Positions 46,344 to 56,774 of a stretch of 64,000 nucleotides of DNA are shown piece by piece. Each line of letters opens with the position of its first letter. The stretch's first letter is position 1. The stretch comes from Bin25 sp026709415. Lineage in GTDB: Bacteria; Bacteroidota; Bacteroidia; Flavobacteriales; Flavobacteriaceae. The DNA lies in NCBI GenBank assembly GCA_965200045.1, contig OZ241330.1, positions 1,054,001-1,118,000 on the forward strand, written 5' to 3'. The position numbers were made by a program, and so were the translations under genes. The notes under the pieces are model-generated. The model worked only from the letters and a program-made list of their open reading frames with translations, was not told the DNA's origin and made no database searches.

Positions 46344-46898
46344 GTGAAAACCCCAAAAAAAGTGAATATAAAGTTGTTGGTCTTGGAACTAAAAGGGGGG
46401 AACGAAAAGGCCTTTAAGGCCCTTTATCAACACTTTCATATGAAGTTATATCACTACATTCTTCAGTATGTCAAATCTGTTCATGTCGCTGAAGAGTTGG
46501 TCCAAGAAGCCTTTATTAAAATATGGTTAAAAAGATCTGAATTAAATGAACAAAAAGATTTTCCTTCTTTTTTATTTGTGATGACTCGCAATATGATTTA
46601 TGATCATTTACGCCAATTAGCTAGTCGAAGTAAACTGCATAAAACATACTTTGAGTTTCAAGAGCTATTAACCAATAAAACCTCTGATGATGTTCAATTA
46701 AAAGAATATGAAGGGTTTTTGGACAACATTGTCCAAAAACTATCGAAGCAAAAACAGAAAATCTATATCCTAAACACAAAAGAGGGTAAAAACGATCAAG
46801 AAATAGCTAAAATCTTAGGTATCAGCTCCAAAACGGTAAAAAACAACCTTTGGGAAATATTTAAAGTCATTAAAGAGCAGCTTCGCCCCATTATCTGA
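46344..46898 (+). CDS. ECF RNA polymerase sigma factor, cassette 1
   Basis: 184 aa sigma-70 family, Bacteroidota ECF type. Region 2: HMKLYHYILQYVKSVHVAEE and EAFIKIWLKRSEL, then FVMTRNMIYDHLR; region 4 helix-turn-helix: NDQEIAKILGISSKTVKNNL. GTG start. It sits 169 bp before a FecR anti-sigma gene and the susC/susD pair, and would activate that set when the outer-membrane receptor signals through FecR. A close paralog begins at 56.2 kb. Confidence 0.9.
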   Translation: MKTPKKVNIKLLVLELKGGNEKAFKALYQHFHMKLYHYILQYVKSVHVAEELVQEAFIKIWLKRSELNEQKDFPSFLFVMTRNMIYDHLRQLASRSKLHKTYFEFQELLTNKTSDDVQLKEYEGFLDNIVQKLSKQKQKIYILNTKEGKNDQEIAKILGISSKTVKNNLWEIFKVIKEQLRPII

Positions 46899-47067
46899 GA
46901 CAGAATTCAGACTGAATTTGCTACCTAAATTAGACTTTGGATGACGATCATTCTTCTAATTCGATCATTGAAATATTAAAATTTCAGCCTAATCGGGAAA
47001 TTTCCTTTTGAGAAACGTATTTAAAGTATAAAGTCAGTGGACACTGAACGAAAGTTGTTACAATAAA

Positions 47068-48237
47068 ATGTCTGAATCACAAATTAAGGATTTACTTTTT
47101 AAGTATATGAGCAATACCATATCGAAAGATGAACTTGATCTGTTGGAAGGTTTGCTTGAAGAAAAAAAGGCGGAAGATGAAATAAAAGATGCTTTGGATA
47201 AACACTGGAAATTATGGACTGAAAAAGAACAAACACGGGATAGCATATTACCAAAGGATTTATTTAACCAAATACTAAGTAAGGCCAAAGTCACTGAAAA
47301 AAAGAAAGTAGTCAAAAAATTTAGCTGGTCCCCTTGGTCAAGAATAGCAGCCATTTTTGTTGGTATCATCGCCTTAGCAGGGTTTGTATATCTTCAGTTA
47401 AACATGGAAGAAACTTTAATCATCCCTGATGATAAAATCACCTTGGAACTTGAAGATGGAACGATTGAAATCATCGAAGAAGACGGAACCTCAACTATAT
47501 TGGGCAGAAATGGAAATACCATTGGAAACCACATTGGGAATCAATTGGTATATACTTCTAATCAACAATCAAAAGATTTAGTCTACAATACGCTTCAAGT
47601 ACCCTATGGAAAAAGGTTTGAATTAACCCTTTCAGATGGCACATTGATTCATTTAAACTCGGGGACGACCTTAAAATATCCTATTGAATTTATCGCAGAA
47701 AAAGGAATAAGACGAATGTTTTTAAAAGGAGAGGCCTTTTTTATTGTTGCTGAAGATGCGTCTTTGCCTTTTGTAGTCAATACCGATGGTATTCATGTGA
47801 AAGCATTGGGTACCGAATTTAATGTTTCAGCCTTTTCTGATAATCCAACGACAGATGTTGTATTGGTTGAAGGATCGGTTCAATTGGATATAAATTCTGA
47901 TTCAGTTGCCCCGTCTTCACTGATTTTATCTCCAGGATATAAGGCACAGTGGAGTCGAGAATTAGATACGGAATTTCAAGTTGAAAAGGTCAATACGCTT
48001 CAACATATTTCTTGGATTAATGGGGAACTACTGTTTCGGAAAAGTTCTTTAGAAAACATGCTTAAAACTTTTGAACGTCACTACAACATCGCTATTGTTA
48101 ATCACAATGAAGATTTAAATGGTGTTTTGTTGAATGCCAGTTTTAAAAAAGAACCGATTGAGTATATCCTAACCTATTTGGATGATGTGCTGGGTTTAGA
48201 TTATCAAATCAAAGACAATACGGTTGTTATCAATTAG
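47068..48237 (+). CDS. FecR-family anti-sigma factor, cassette 1
   Basis: 389 aa single-pass inner-membrane regulator. The cytoplasmic N-terminus (1-90) would hold the sigma factor; one helix (about 92-112, AAIFVGIIALAGFVYL) crosses the membrane; the periplasmic FecR domain (about 175-275) includes VPYGKRFELTLSDGTLIHLNSG (core: LSDGTLIHLNSG), LKGEAFF and LGTEFNVSAF; DUF4974 ends the protein (LENMLKTFERHYNI). It receives the signal from the STN domain of the SusC receptor. Confidence 0.92.
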   Translation: MSESQIKDLLFKYMSNTISKDELDLLEGLLEEKKAEDEIKDALDKHWKLWTEKEQTRDSILPKDLFNQILSKAKVTEKKKVVKKFSWSPWSRIAAIFVGIIALAGFVYLQLNMEETLIIPDDKITLELEDGTIEIIEEDGTSTILGRNGNTIGNHIGNQLVYTSNQQSKDLVYNTLQVPYGKRFELTLSDGTLIHLNSGTTLKYPIEFIAEKGIRRMFLKGEAFFIVAEDASLPFVVNTDGIHVKALGTEFNVSAFSDNPTTDVVLVEGSVQLDINSDSVAPSSLILSPGYKAQWSRELDTEFQVEKVNTLQHISWINGELLFRKSSLENMLKTFERHYNIAIVNHNEDLNGVLLNASFKKEPIEYILTYLDDVLGLDYQIKDNTVVIN

Positions 48238-48476
48238 ACGAAGACTGGAAACAGATATCATACGAAACAGACCGTGAAAAAAACATTCTATGTAGCATTA
48301 TTTCTATCTCATTTGGTAGAGCGAGGTGTTCTTGTTTTGTCCTACCCTCCTAAACTGAAGTGTTCTATGGAAATTTCAACTTCCAAAGTATGGTGGGGTC
48401 GAAAAATCAGCAGATGAAAGAGGACATTTCCTGATGAAAACATGGATCAGACAATTAAAAATTACAAAATCTATTT

Positions 48477-49917
48477 ATGAATATGAAAAAATATTTGCAA
48501 TCAGATGTCATTCAATGGTTGAAAATTAAACTAGATTTAAAAATGAAAATCACCGCTGTATTCGTTTTAGCCATCATGTTTAATATTCAAGCGAATAGCA
48601 CCTATTCTCAAAAGACTAAAATAAGTCTTTATTACCAAGATATTTCAACTGAAAACATCTTGGATGTGATTGAACAAACTACTGATTTTAGGTTTGTTTA
48701 TAAGCTCAAGGATGTGAATCTTCAGCGAAGACTTTCCATCCATGTTATAGAAAAGCCGATAACAGAAGTGTTGTCTATTCTTTTTGATGGCACCGATACG
48801 GGTTATAAAATCCGGAGATCTCAAGTCATGTTAAAAAAAGGAAAGCCAGCAAAACCAAAAGTTGCAAAAACGGTTGAAGCCGTCGTAGAAGACCTTCAAC
48901 AGTCGGTCAGTGGTAGTGTTACCAACCAGGACGGGGAGCCTTTACCAGGAGCAAGCGTTGTGGAAAAGGGAACTAACAATGGCACGCAAACCGATTTTGA
49001 TGGAAACTTTACTTTGACATTGAGTAGTGATTCTTCCGTGATCGTTGTTTCTTACATCGGTTATAAAACACAAGAAGTCAATATAACGGAAGATCAAACG
49101 CCAACGATAACTTTAGAAGATGATGCGGCGGCTTTAGATGTCGTTGTTGTCACTGCGATTGGTATTGAACGAAGTAAGAGAGCACTAGGCTATTCCGTGG
49201 AAGAGGTTCAAGGTGAAGAAATCGCCAATTCAGGCAGTTCCAATGTTTTAACTTCATTACAGGGCAAAGGAGCCGGTATCTCGATTACGAATACGAGTTC
49301 CGGTGTTACAGGATCAACTGAAATTGTTTTAAGAGGAGGCTCTTCTTTGACAGGGTCTAATGGAGCTCTGATTGTTGTCGATGGGGTACCATTTTCTAAT
49401 AGATCATTAAGGAACGGTGGAGATTTAAATGTTGATTTTGGTAGTGGAATTGCAGATTTAAATGCTCAAGATATCGAATCGATATCGGTCTTAAAAGGGG
49501 CCAATGCTGCCGCACTATACGGCTCTCGTGCTCTTAATGGCGTTGTGATGATCACGACAAAAAGAGGGCAATTAGGAGAACCTCAATTTTCGTTTTCTTC
49601 TCAATTAAAATTCACGGAGATCATGTATTTCCCAGAATTGCAAAATGAATATGGAGCGGGTCATGGAAATGTTAATGTTTTTGGAATACTTAAAGATGAT
49701 AATGGTCAACTGTATACGGGTGCCGATACGAATTATGATGAAAAATCATGGGGACCAAAGTTGAATCAAGGACTGATGGTTCGACGGGATTGGTTACGAG
49801 ATCGTCCCATACTTCCTTGGGTATCCCATGGTGAACCATGGAAAGATTTTTTTCAGACATCTTTAACCAATATTCAAAATTTGAACATCACCGGCGGAAC
49901 CGAAGCATTAAACTATT
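48477..49917 (+). pseudogene. SusC/RagA TonB-dependent receptor, 5' part, cut by an insertion sequence
   Basis: First 480 codons of an outer-membrane nutrient importer. After the signal peptide (to about residue 45, STYSQ) come an STN signalling domain (TKISLYYQDISTENILDVIE, about 48-120), a carboxypeptidase-regulatory-like domain (SGSVTNQDGEPLPGASV, about 145-215) and the plug (LQGKGAGISI, VVDGVPF, VLKGANAAALYGSRALNGVV). The frame breaks at ITGGTEALNY where an IS5-like element enters; TGA is made by the element's first bases. Joining to 51327 restores a 1233-aa protein. Confidence 0.88.
49913..49917 (+). repeat. Target-site duplication, left copy (CTATT)
   Basis: CTATT directly abuts the element's left inverted repeat and is repeated at 51322-51326 on the right. 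A five-base duplication is a clean footprint of transposition. Confidence 0.85.
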
Positions 49918-51321
49918 GAGACCTTTGAATAATGCAAAATCAAAAAAAATGGGGTATGATGAGGAAATTATTTTTTCTTTTTCAGTCAATGGGCCACTCG
50001 TTCGATGTGACTTGCCTCCAAAAAACCACAATATGTCTCTGATTTTGGCCTATTGGGGTCATTTTTTGGTCATTTTTGAGCCGAATCAGGCTTTGAGAGC
50101 TTCTTTTTTCCATCATCTCCCTTTTTATGCTTGCATGAGAGCCATCATCCTTGGTGACCTCTTCAAATTGTAGGCGATCGACTCCAAAACATGTTGGTTA
50201 TGGACTTTATCCAATCCTTTGAATCGGGTGACTTGACCATGGAACCAGCGAGCCAGACCCCCGAAGGTCTGTTCCACCACCCAACGTTCTTTGCTGATGG
50301 CTTTGTTTCGTTCTTTTTGTGGCTTCGTTAAGGGCTTGTTGCGATAGCCTTTTTCCATCACCAAAGACTCACTGCCCATGGCCTCCAAAAGTTGATCATT
50401 CTCCTTTGATTTGTAACCTTTATCGGCTAAGACCCGTTTTCGTTCTTCGACTGAAAGGCCATCCATCAAAGGCTGGAGACCTTGGCTATCATGCTCATTG
50501 GCCGCCACCGTATGGACCCCCAGAATCAGGCCTTTTTCGGTGGTGGCGATGTGCCGTTTGTACCCATAATAGGTCTTTTTTCTTTTCTTGAACCAGCGGG
50601 CTTCATGATCGGCATTGGGACGATCTTCTTCTTGTTTCTCATGATAACGGTCTTCAGCTTGAAGCTCTGGCTCTTCACGCTCGTCTTCTTTTCGGTCTTG
50701 AGCGATTTTCTTGGGTTGGCTTTTGGGGGTAAAAGGACTGGTGGTGATGCTGGCATCCACCACGGCCGTGCCTTGAATGATCACGGCCTTTTCGGTGAGC
50801 TGTCGATTGACTTCGTCCATAATCTTTTGATAGATCTTTTTGGCCGTCAACGCCGAACGGAAGCGAGACAGCGTGCTGTGATCAGGAACCGCATCTTCCA
50901 TGTCCAAACCGCAAAAAGCCGTGAAACTGATGCTGTCTTTGATGAATTCTTCGGTCCGAACATCCGAGAGGTGAAACCAGACCGAAATCAACTGCATTTT
51001 CAATAAAATCATGGGATGATAGGCCTTTTGGCCTCGTTGTTTTTTGCCGGATTTATAGTTGTCGATCAATAAAGCCTCGATCGGCTCCCAATCGATAATA
51101 TCATTGACTTGATTGAAGAATTTTTGGGTCGTTGTGCGGCTCCGCCCTTGATGGGGATTAAAAAAGCTCATTGGTTTGGATTGATAAGATTTGAAGTGAT
51201 TCATCACGCGTACAATATACAAAAACAAAACAATAAAAACAAATTGTCGAATAAAAAGAAGGGAATTTTCGACCAAATCTTCTATCTTAGCGGAAAGCCG
51301 AAATTTTAGTGCAAAGGTCTC
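49918..51321 (-). mobile_element. IS5-like insertion sequence (1404 bp)
   Basis: Complete element bounded by perfect 10-bp terminal inverted repeats GAGACCTTTG (49918-49927 and complement at 51312-51321) and 5-bp CTATT duplications. It carries one transposase gene on the minus strand. Its base composition is visibly richer in G+C than the surrounding DNA, and the ends are undamaged, so insertion into susC is recent. Family placement rests on the DDE protein; the 5-bp duplication is not the commonest IS5 size. Confidence 0.9.
50125..51204 (-). CDS. IS5-family DDE transposase
   Basis: 359 aa from the Met at 51204 (MNHFKSYQSK); the open frame extends to 51276 with an unlikely hydrophobic leader. 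DUF772-type N-terminus (YHPMILLKMQLISVWFHLSD, DHSTLSRFR), then the catalytic triad: Asp in AVVDASITTSPF, Asp in VLADKGYKS and Glu in RWVVEQTFGGLARW. A charged insert (KKIAQDRKEDEREEPE) lies between the first two acidic residues. Intact and presumably active. Confidence 0.9.
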   Translation of the reverse strand: MNHFKSYQSKPMSFFNPHQGRSRTTTQKFFNQVNDIIDWEPIEALLIDNYKSGKKQRGQKAYHPMILLKMQLISVWFHLSDVRTEEFIKDSISFTAFCGLDMEDAVPDHSTLSRFRSALTAKKIYQKIMDEVNRQLTEKAVIIQGTAVVDASITTSPFTPKSQPKKIAQDRKEDEREEPELQAEDRYHEKQEEDRPNADHEARWFKKRKKTYYGYKRHIATTEKGLILGVHTVAANEHDSQGLQPLMDGLSVEERKRVLADKGYKSKENDQLLEAMGSESLVMEKGYRNKPLTKPQKERNKAISKERWVVEQTFGGLARWFHGQVTRFKGLDKVHNQHVLESIAYNLKRSPRMMALMQA

Positions 51322-51326
51322 CTATT
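51322..51326 (+). repeat. Target-site duplication, right copy (CTATT)
   Basis: Second CTATT adjoining the right inverted repeat. Deleting the element plus one copy reads TTAAACTATTATTTGTCC, continuous in the susC frame. Confidence 0.85.
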
Positions 51327-53587
51327 ATTTGTCCTTTTTGTATGAAGACGCGGAAGATGTACAACCTGAATCCACTCAAGATCGATACAATTTAACGCTT
51401 CGATTAGGCTCTCAAATCAATGAAAATGTTGGTCTTGAAGGAAGATTATCCTATACCTATTCACAAACCCATAATCGACTGAATGTAGGAAGTAGGGAAA
51501 GTGTTTATTATACGCTTCTCCAGATGCCTCGAAGCATCTCATTGGATTTCCTCACACCACACCGATATCCTTTTTCAGGAAAAGAATATTCTTTTGGTTT
51601 CTTTAGAGATGGCAATAAAGTCGCTTGGAACAGAAGTAGAAATAATCCCTATTGGACCGTTTACGAAGATCCCAATGATGATAAAACCAAAAGACTCATC
51701 GGATTTACCAAGTTGAATCTGAACTTAATTGATGATCTCGATGGACTTGGAAAGTTGACAGCGTTTGCCAGAATAGGATGGGATAATAGTGAAGTGGATT
51801 TTAAAACCATACGTGGCCGATCAGAAGCATACACTAAGGGTAATTTGAGTGTCACCAAAAACTCATACCTTGAACTAAACACTGATTTTTATATTACCTA
51901 TCAAAAATCGTTAGGCGATTTAGGATTGACGGCAAACTTTGGGGGTAATCGAAGATATAACGAGACAGACTTACGACGGGTTTGGGGTTGGAATTTTCTA
52001 ACCGATGAAAGAGTTAGTTCGAATAATTTGGAAAATAGGGAATTTGCTTCAAGTACCAATAAGCAAGCTTTGAATTCGCTTTATGGAGGGGTCCAATTTG
52101 CCTATAAGAATTATTTATTCTTGGACATTACTGGTCGAAATGATTGGAGTTCCACTTTACCCCTCGAAAACAATTCTTTCTTTTATCCCTCGGCCAGTTT
52201 AGGATTCGTAGTCACCGATGCATTGAAAGGATGGAATTCAAATATTTTGCAGTATGCTAAGTTAAGGGCATCCTATGCGGAAGTAGGGAATGATCTGGGC
52301 ATTTATCGGATCAATACCTATTACAATTATGGTACGGATGGCCAGGGTCGATTACAAGCCACGGTACAAAACTCGGTTGGTAATCAAAATATTGAAGCTG
52401 AGGTCAATAAATCTTTAGAATTTGGCGCTGATTTGAGGTTTTTAGAAAACAGAATCGGATTGGATGTTACATGGTACCAATCGGCTACTGAAAATCAAAT
52501 CATTGATAATTATCCACAAGCGATCTCTACTGGATTTACTAACTTGCTGTATAACGTTGGAGAGATTTCTAATACCGGTATTGAGGTTTCTTTGTTCACG
52601 AGCCCCATCAGAACTGAAAATTTGAACTGGGATTTAACGCTGAATTATGCAACTAATGAAATGGTTCTTGAAGAATTGAATTTACCAGGAGAAGCTTATT
52701 TCAGAATAGAAGATCATATCGAATATAGTGCTAGGGCTTATGTGGGAGAAAAATTTGGAGATATTTATGGCTACCGGTATTTAAGGGATAATGAAGGAAC
52801 CGTGATTGTCAATGAACAAGGTTATCCCATCATTGACAATTTAAAAGGTTCTGATTCCGAAGTAAAAGTTGGAAATATTCAACCAGATTTTAGTGCTAGT
52901 ATCCAAAGTTCATTGAACTACAAGAATTTAAGTTTTTCATTTTTGATCGACGGAAGTTTTGGAGGCGATGTCTTCAGTGGTACCAAGCGAGAGTTGAATC
53001 GAAACGGATACTCCAAAGAATCGTTGCAAGGTAGAGACGATTGGACTTCTGCCATCGACAATGATCCTAGAAATTTAAGACAACTGGGAAATAGAAATGT
53101 TGGTTCCCCACTTGGTGGTTATGATCGCTGGGTTGGAAAATCAATTTTTGGGGTTTTTGATGACAGTGGGCTCATCATGTTAGATTCTAATGGCCATCCG
53201 ATGACGGGATTACGAAACGAGGGACAAAATGCCATGTATGTCAACCCCGAAAGATATTGGGGTGAAGCGGCAAGGCAAGGATATCGAGCGGTGGCAGGGA
53301 GTAAAGATGGTGCTACAGAGGAATATCTTGAAGATGGAACTTTTATTAAACTCCGTGAAGTTAGTTTGACCTACGATATCCCTCCGCAGTGGTTTGAGGG
53401 AGCGGGATTAGAACAAGTCCGTTTAAGTCTTGTTGGTAGAAACTTGTTTTATTTCAATGATGTTTCCGATTTCTTTGATCCAGATTCATATCGAAGAGGT
53501 ACCAATATCAATTCTTTGGGATATGAACGTAATGGGGCATTCCCATCAATGAGGACTTATTTATTAAACTTGAGCATTAATTTTTAG
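51327..53587 (+). pseudogene. SusC/RagA receptor, 3' part after the insertion sequence
   Basis: 753 codons of the beta-barrel, in the frame restored by removing the insertion. Repeated outer-membrane strands (LTLRLGSQINENVGLEGRL, cut to RLGSQINENVGLEG; AYKNYLFLDITGRNDWSST), the SusC late block YRRGTNINSLGYERNGAFPS (core: NSLGYERNGAFPS) and final aromatic ...LLNLSINF are all present. Without the 5' half it cannot insert or bind TonB. The SusD partner follows 4 bp later and is intact. Confidence 0.88.
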
Positions 53588-53591
53588 AGAA

Positions 53592-55052
53592 ATGAAAAAG
53601 AATATCATAGTCATAACACTCCTTTCGTTAATGAGTTTTTCATGTGAGAAAAACTTTGAAGAGTTCAATACCAATCCATTAAATGCTCAGTTGGGGTCTG
53701 ATGAAGTAACGCCCAGGATACAGCTTGGCCCCATCACAGAAGCATTAAAATCAGTGGGACAGATCAACAATCAAATAGCTCCCGAGTATACCAGACAGTT
53801 TTCTTATAATAATAGTAGTTATCGAGTTTCAGAGTTAGTTGCTAGCCAGTGGAACAATATGTGGAATAGAGTGTATGGAATCAACCCAACCATCAACAAT
53901 GTACTTCAACAAACACAGGAGTCTACGAGTCCGGTGGATATCGTTGTTGGAGCGATTGCCAAAATATCGAAAGTATACCTATTTACTGGATTGTCTGATT
54001 TGTATGGACAGATCCCTTATTCTGAAGCGGGACTTATGGATGTTCAGTTCCCCAAATACGATACGCAGCAATTTGTTTACAATGATGGTTTTGGATTGCT
54101 TGATGAAGCTATAACGAGTCTCTCTTCTCAAATTTCGGCTGATGTCCAATTACCGACAGATGATCGAGTCTATGGCGGGGAGGTGTCGAAGTGGATTCGG
54201 TTTGCAAATTCATTGAAATTGAGATTAGCTATGCGATTGAGAGATGTCGATAATGGAACTTCGGCTTCCAAAACAGCTGAGGCGATTCAACACAGTGGTG
54301 GACTTATTTCAAATCACGATCAATCGGCTACTATTGAAAATTTCGGTGGTGCTGGTCCCGAACATTCCATTTATCAAATGAGAAATGAACCTTTTCGAAT
54401 GGCCAAGTTTTTTGTTGATTATCTCATTGGTGCCAATGACCCTAGATTACCTATTTGGGCAGATCCTGCCGTCAATGGAGGAGGTTATGTTGGAGTAGAC
54501 AATAGTTTGATTGACTTCCCTGATAATGACAATTTCAGCAAGTTAAGTGCTAACAACATCTTCCAACAAGATTTAGAGGACATTATCTTGATGTATTCGG
54601 AGTCTGAGTTTTTAAAAGCAGAGGCTTATCTGATTGGACACGGTGTCGGTAAAGACCTCAATGCAGCAAATGATGCCTATAGAGCTGGAATAAAAGCCTC
54701 ATTGGAATATTGGGGTGTTGCTGAAGCGGATGTCACCACTTTTTTGGCACGAGATATTGCAACGCTGACAGGAAGTGAAGAAGCCATGTTGAAACAAATT
54801 GCAGAACAAAAGTGGGTGTCCTTATTCCTGACAGGAACGGAGTTATGGTCAGAAGTAAGGAGATTGGATTACCCGGTATATCCAAGTAGAACGGGTGTTC
54901 CTGGTTATTTTCAAGGAGATACCAATGGAGAAATGCCTGCCAGAATGGATTACCCTGAAGATGAAGCCTCTCTGAATGCTCAAAATCATGATATGGCCAA
55001 TAGTAACTATCCACGAGTTATCGCTTCTAAAGTTTGGTGGGATGTGAATTAA
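53592..55052 (+). CDS. SusD/RagB-family nutrient-binding outer-membrane lipoprotein
   Basis: 486 aa lid protein of the first SusC pair. Lipobox SFSCEKNFEEFNTNP with acylated C18; TPR-like helical body; AEAYLIGHGV and WVSLFLTGTELWSEVRRLDYP (core: FLTGTELWSEVRR) fit the SusD-2 subfamily. It probably grips the substrate glycan or peptide before import. Since its SusC is disrupted, the lipoprotein may be orphaned, and polar effects of the element are likely. Confidence 0.9.
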   Translation: MKKNIIVITLLSLMSFSCEKNFEEFNTNPLNAQLGSDEVTPRIQLGPITEALKSVGQINNQIAPEYTRQFSYNNSSYRVSELVASQWNNMWNRVYGINPTINNVLQQTQESTSPVDIVVGAIAKISKVYLFTGLSDLYGQIPYSEAGLMDVQFPKYDTQQFVYNDGFGLLDEAITSLSSQISADVQLPTDDRVYGGEVSKWIRFANSLKLRLAMRLRDVDNGTSASKTAEAIQHSGGLISNHDQSATIENFGGAGPEHSIYQMRNEPFRMAKFFVDYLIGANDPRLPIWADPAVNGGGYVGVDNSLIDFPDNDNFSKLSANNIFQQDLEDIILMYSESEFLKAEAYLIGHGVGKDLNAANDAYRAGIKASLEYWGVAEADVTTFLARDIATLTGSEEAMLKQIAEQKWVSLFLTGTELWSEVRRLDYPVYPSRTGVPGYFQGDTNGEMPARMDYPEDEASLNAQNHDMANSNYPRVIASKVWWDVN

Positions 55053-55094
55053 AAACACAAATTTCACACATCTACTTGATAGTATAGAGTTTAT

Positions 55095-55130
55095 AAAAGG
55101 GCGTATGAAGATTCATATGCCTTTTTTTTT
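55095..55130 (+). terminator. Rho-independent terminator after susD
   Basis: AAAAGGGCGTATGAA and TTCATATGCCTTTT form a 14-bp stem with one bulged G and one G-U pair, two-base loop, followed by ten T. It sits about 45 bp after the susD stop and ends cassette 1. Confidence 0.75.
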
Positions 55131-56207
55131 GGGGAATCATTTCCCAAAGTCGCAAAAGGCGGTGATGGATTGTTGGTTGGGAAAATTTCCGAGAACTTTA
55201 ATTTTGACTTGTTTGATTTTTTTATAGTTCATTTTTTAGCTTTTCTTTGGTATATCATTCTCCATTGATTTCTATAATGTGTTTTTCACTAAATATTCAT
55301 TGCCCCTTTTTTGGGAACCACATAAGTTATACTTGGGGCATAATATCTAGTTCAAATATCCAATTGAAAATCAGCTTTTAACTGACTTGATGAAGTTTTG
55401 TCTGATTGTTTGGAATGCTAGAAATGCGAAATAGAGTTCCTAAAAAAACCGTATGATATAATTTACTTTCACAGAAGTTTGTGGGATGGTGTGGGATTAT
55501 TGCATCGATTTAAGCTTTGTCCTAATTTTGGGGAACAGAACAGTATGGCAAAGCGTTTCAGGTTTCAAGATTTAACGTAAGATTAAACCTGCTTATAAAG
55601 ACGTATCAGTATCCCTATTTTGGAATTCGACGAATGATCCAATGGTTGATGATAGGCTATTCTAATATGAAAACGTTCTAATAAAAAATGAATGGATAGT
55701 CTTCATAACTCCCTGGGGATTGGTTATTTGTTTCCCAAACCAAAGATTACCAAAAGGCCCCTAAGACTTGACATCAAGTATTTCCTCATGGAGTTGTATC
55801 AATAAGCCCAATTAGTTTGAGCGACGAATATGGTTTTCATTAGTGTTTTATAAGGATGCTTTATAATCGGTTATTGTCTTTCCACTACCATGTATGTGGA
55901 CTTGAATTTGGAAGCTTGATACAAATCGGTCGAACGATATTAGTTGTCTCCAAACAGACCAAGGTAGTTAGTTTAGCTTAAAGGAATATATCAGTGCAGT
56001 TACAGATTTTTCTTTATTGATGGAGTATGCACAAAAAAAGTCGAGTTGTAGATGACGATTATATCAATCCCGATGACTGGTCAAATATGTGCACCCTCAT
56101 AGAACTGTCGGATGATGGTTTGCCACCAAACAATCAATTGGAATAATAAATTCGAATTACAATTTCAAATAAAAAAAATTAATTTAGTGAAAGTTCGGTG
56201 AATCAAG
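55131..56207. other. Decayed DNA between the cassettes
   Basis: No intact gene in over 1 kb. A 39-codon plus-strand frame (56027-56146) reads MHKKSRVVDDDYINPDDWS and ends SDDGLPPNNQLE; it looks like the end of a larger protein, with the upstream part lost to frameshifts. The rest is stop-rich. The promoter of the second sigma gene should lie near 56160-56200. Confidence 0.4.
56027..56146 (+). pseudogene. Short frame resembling a gene tail
   Basis: 39 residues, acidic, with the ordered-looking stretch VVDDDYINPDDWSNMCTLIE. Codon order and amino-acid composition look protein-like but the start is weak and upstream frames are broken. Family not recognised. Confidence 0.25.
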
Positions 56208-56774
56208 ATGAATAATCTGAAAAAAGAGGAAATTAAATCTTTGGTAATTGAATTGCAAAAAGGCAATCAAAAAGCTTTTAAATCTCTTTTTGATATCTTT
56301 CACATGAAACTGTATCATTATATTCTCCAGTTTGTAAAATCCTTCCAAGTTGCCGAGGATTTGACTCAAGAGATATTCCTCAAAGTATGGATGAAGAGAA
56401 GTCAATTGAATGATAATAAAGACTTTTCCTCTTTTTTGTTTGTAATGACACGCAACCTCGTATATGACCACCTAAGAAAATCAAAAAGTAAAAGGGGTTT
56501 CATTAAAAAATATTTTGAATTTAAAGAGAGGCAATTGTCCTATTCAACGGACGATGAAGTACAATTGAATGAATATGAAAGGTATTTGAACAAAATCATT
56601 GAAAAACTACCCAAACAAAAACAAAAAATATACATAATGTCTCGAAAAGAGGGTAAAAACAATCAAGAAATCGCTCAAATTCTTGGAATTACTCCCAAAT
56701 CAGTAAAAAACAGTCTATGGGAAACATTAAAAATCATTAAAGAACAACTGAAGCCTATAATTTATAATAATTAG
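56208..56774 (+). CDS. ECF RNA polymerase sigma factor, cassette 2
   Basis: 188 aa, clearly paralogous to the cassette 1 factor: HMKLYHYILQFVKSFQVAEDL, FLFVMTRNLVYDHLRK and NNQEIAQILGITPKSVKNSL match region 2 and region 4 almost position by position. ATG start. It is separated from its FecR gene by 1.86 kb of debris, unlike cassette 1 (169 bp), so the gap is probably a later insertion and the regulator pair is now transcribed separately. Confidence 0.9.
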   Translation: MNNLKKEEIKSLVIELQKGNQKAFKSLFDIFHMKLYHYILQFVKSFQVAEDLTQEIFLKVWMKRSQLNDNKDFSSFLFVMTRNLVYDHLRKSKSKRGFIKKYFEFKERQLSYSTDDEVQLNEYERYLNKIIEKLPKQKQKIYIMSRKEGKNNQEIAQILGITPKSVKNSLWETLKIIKEQLKPIIYNN

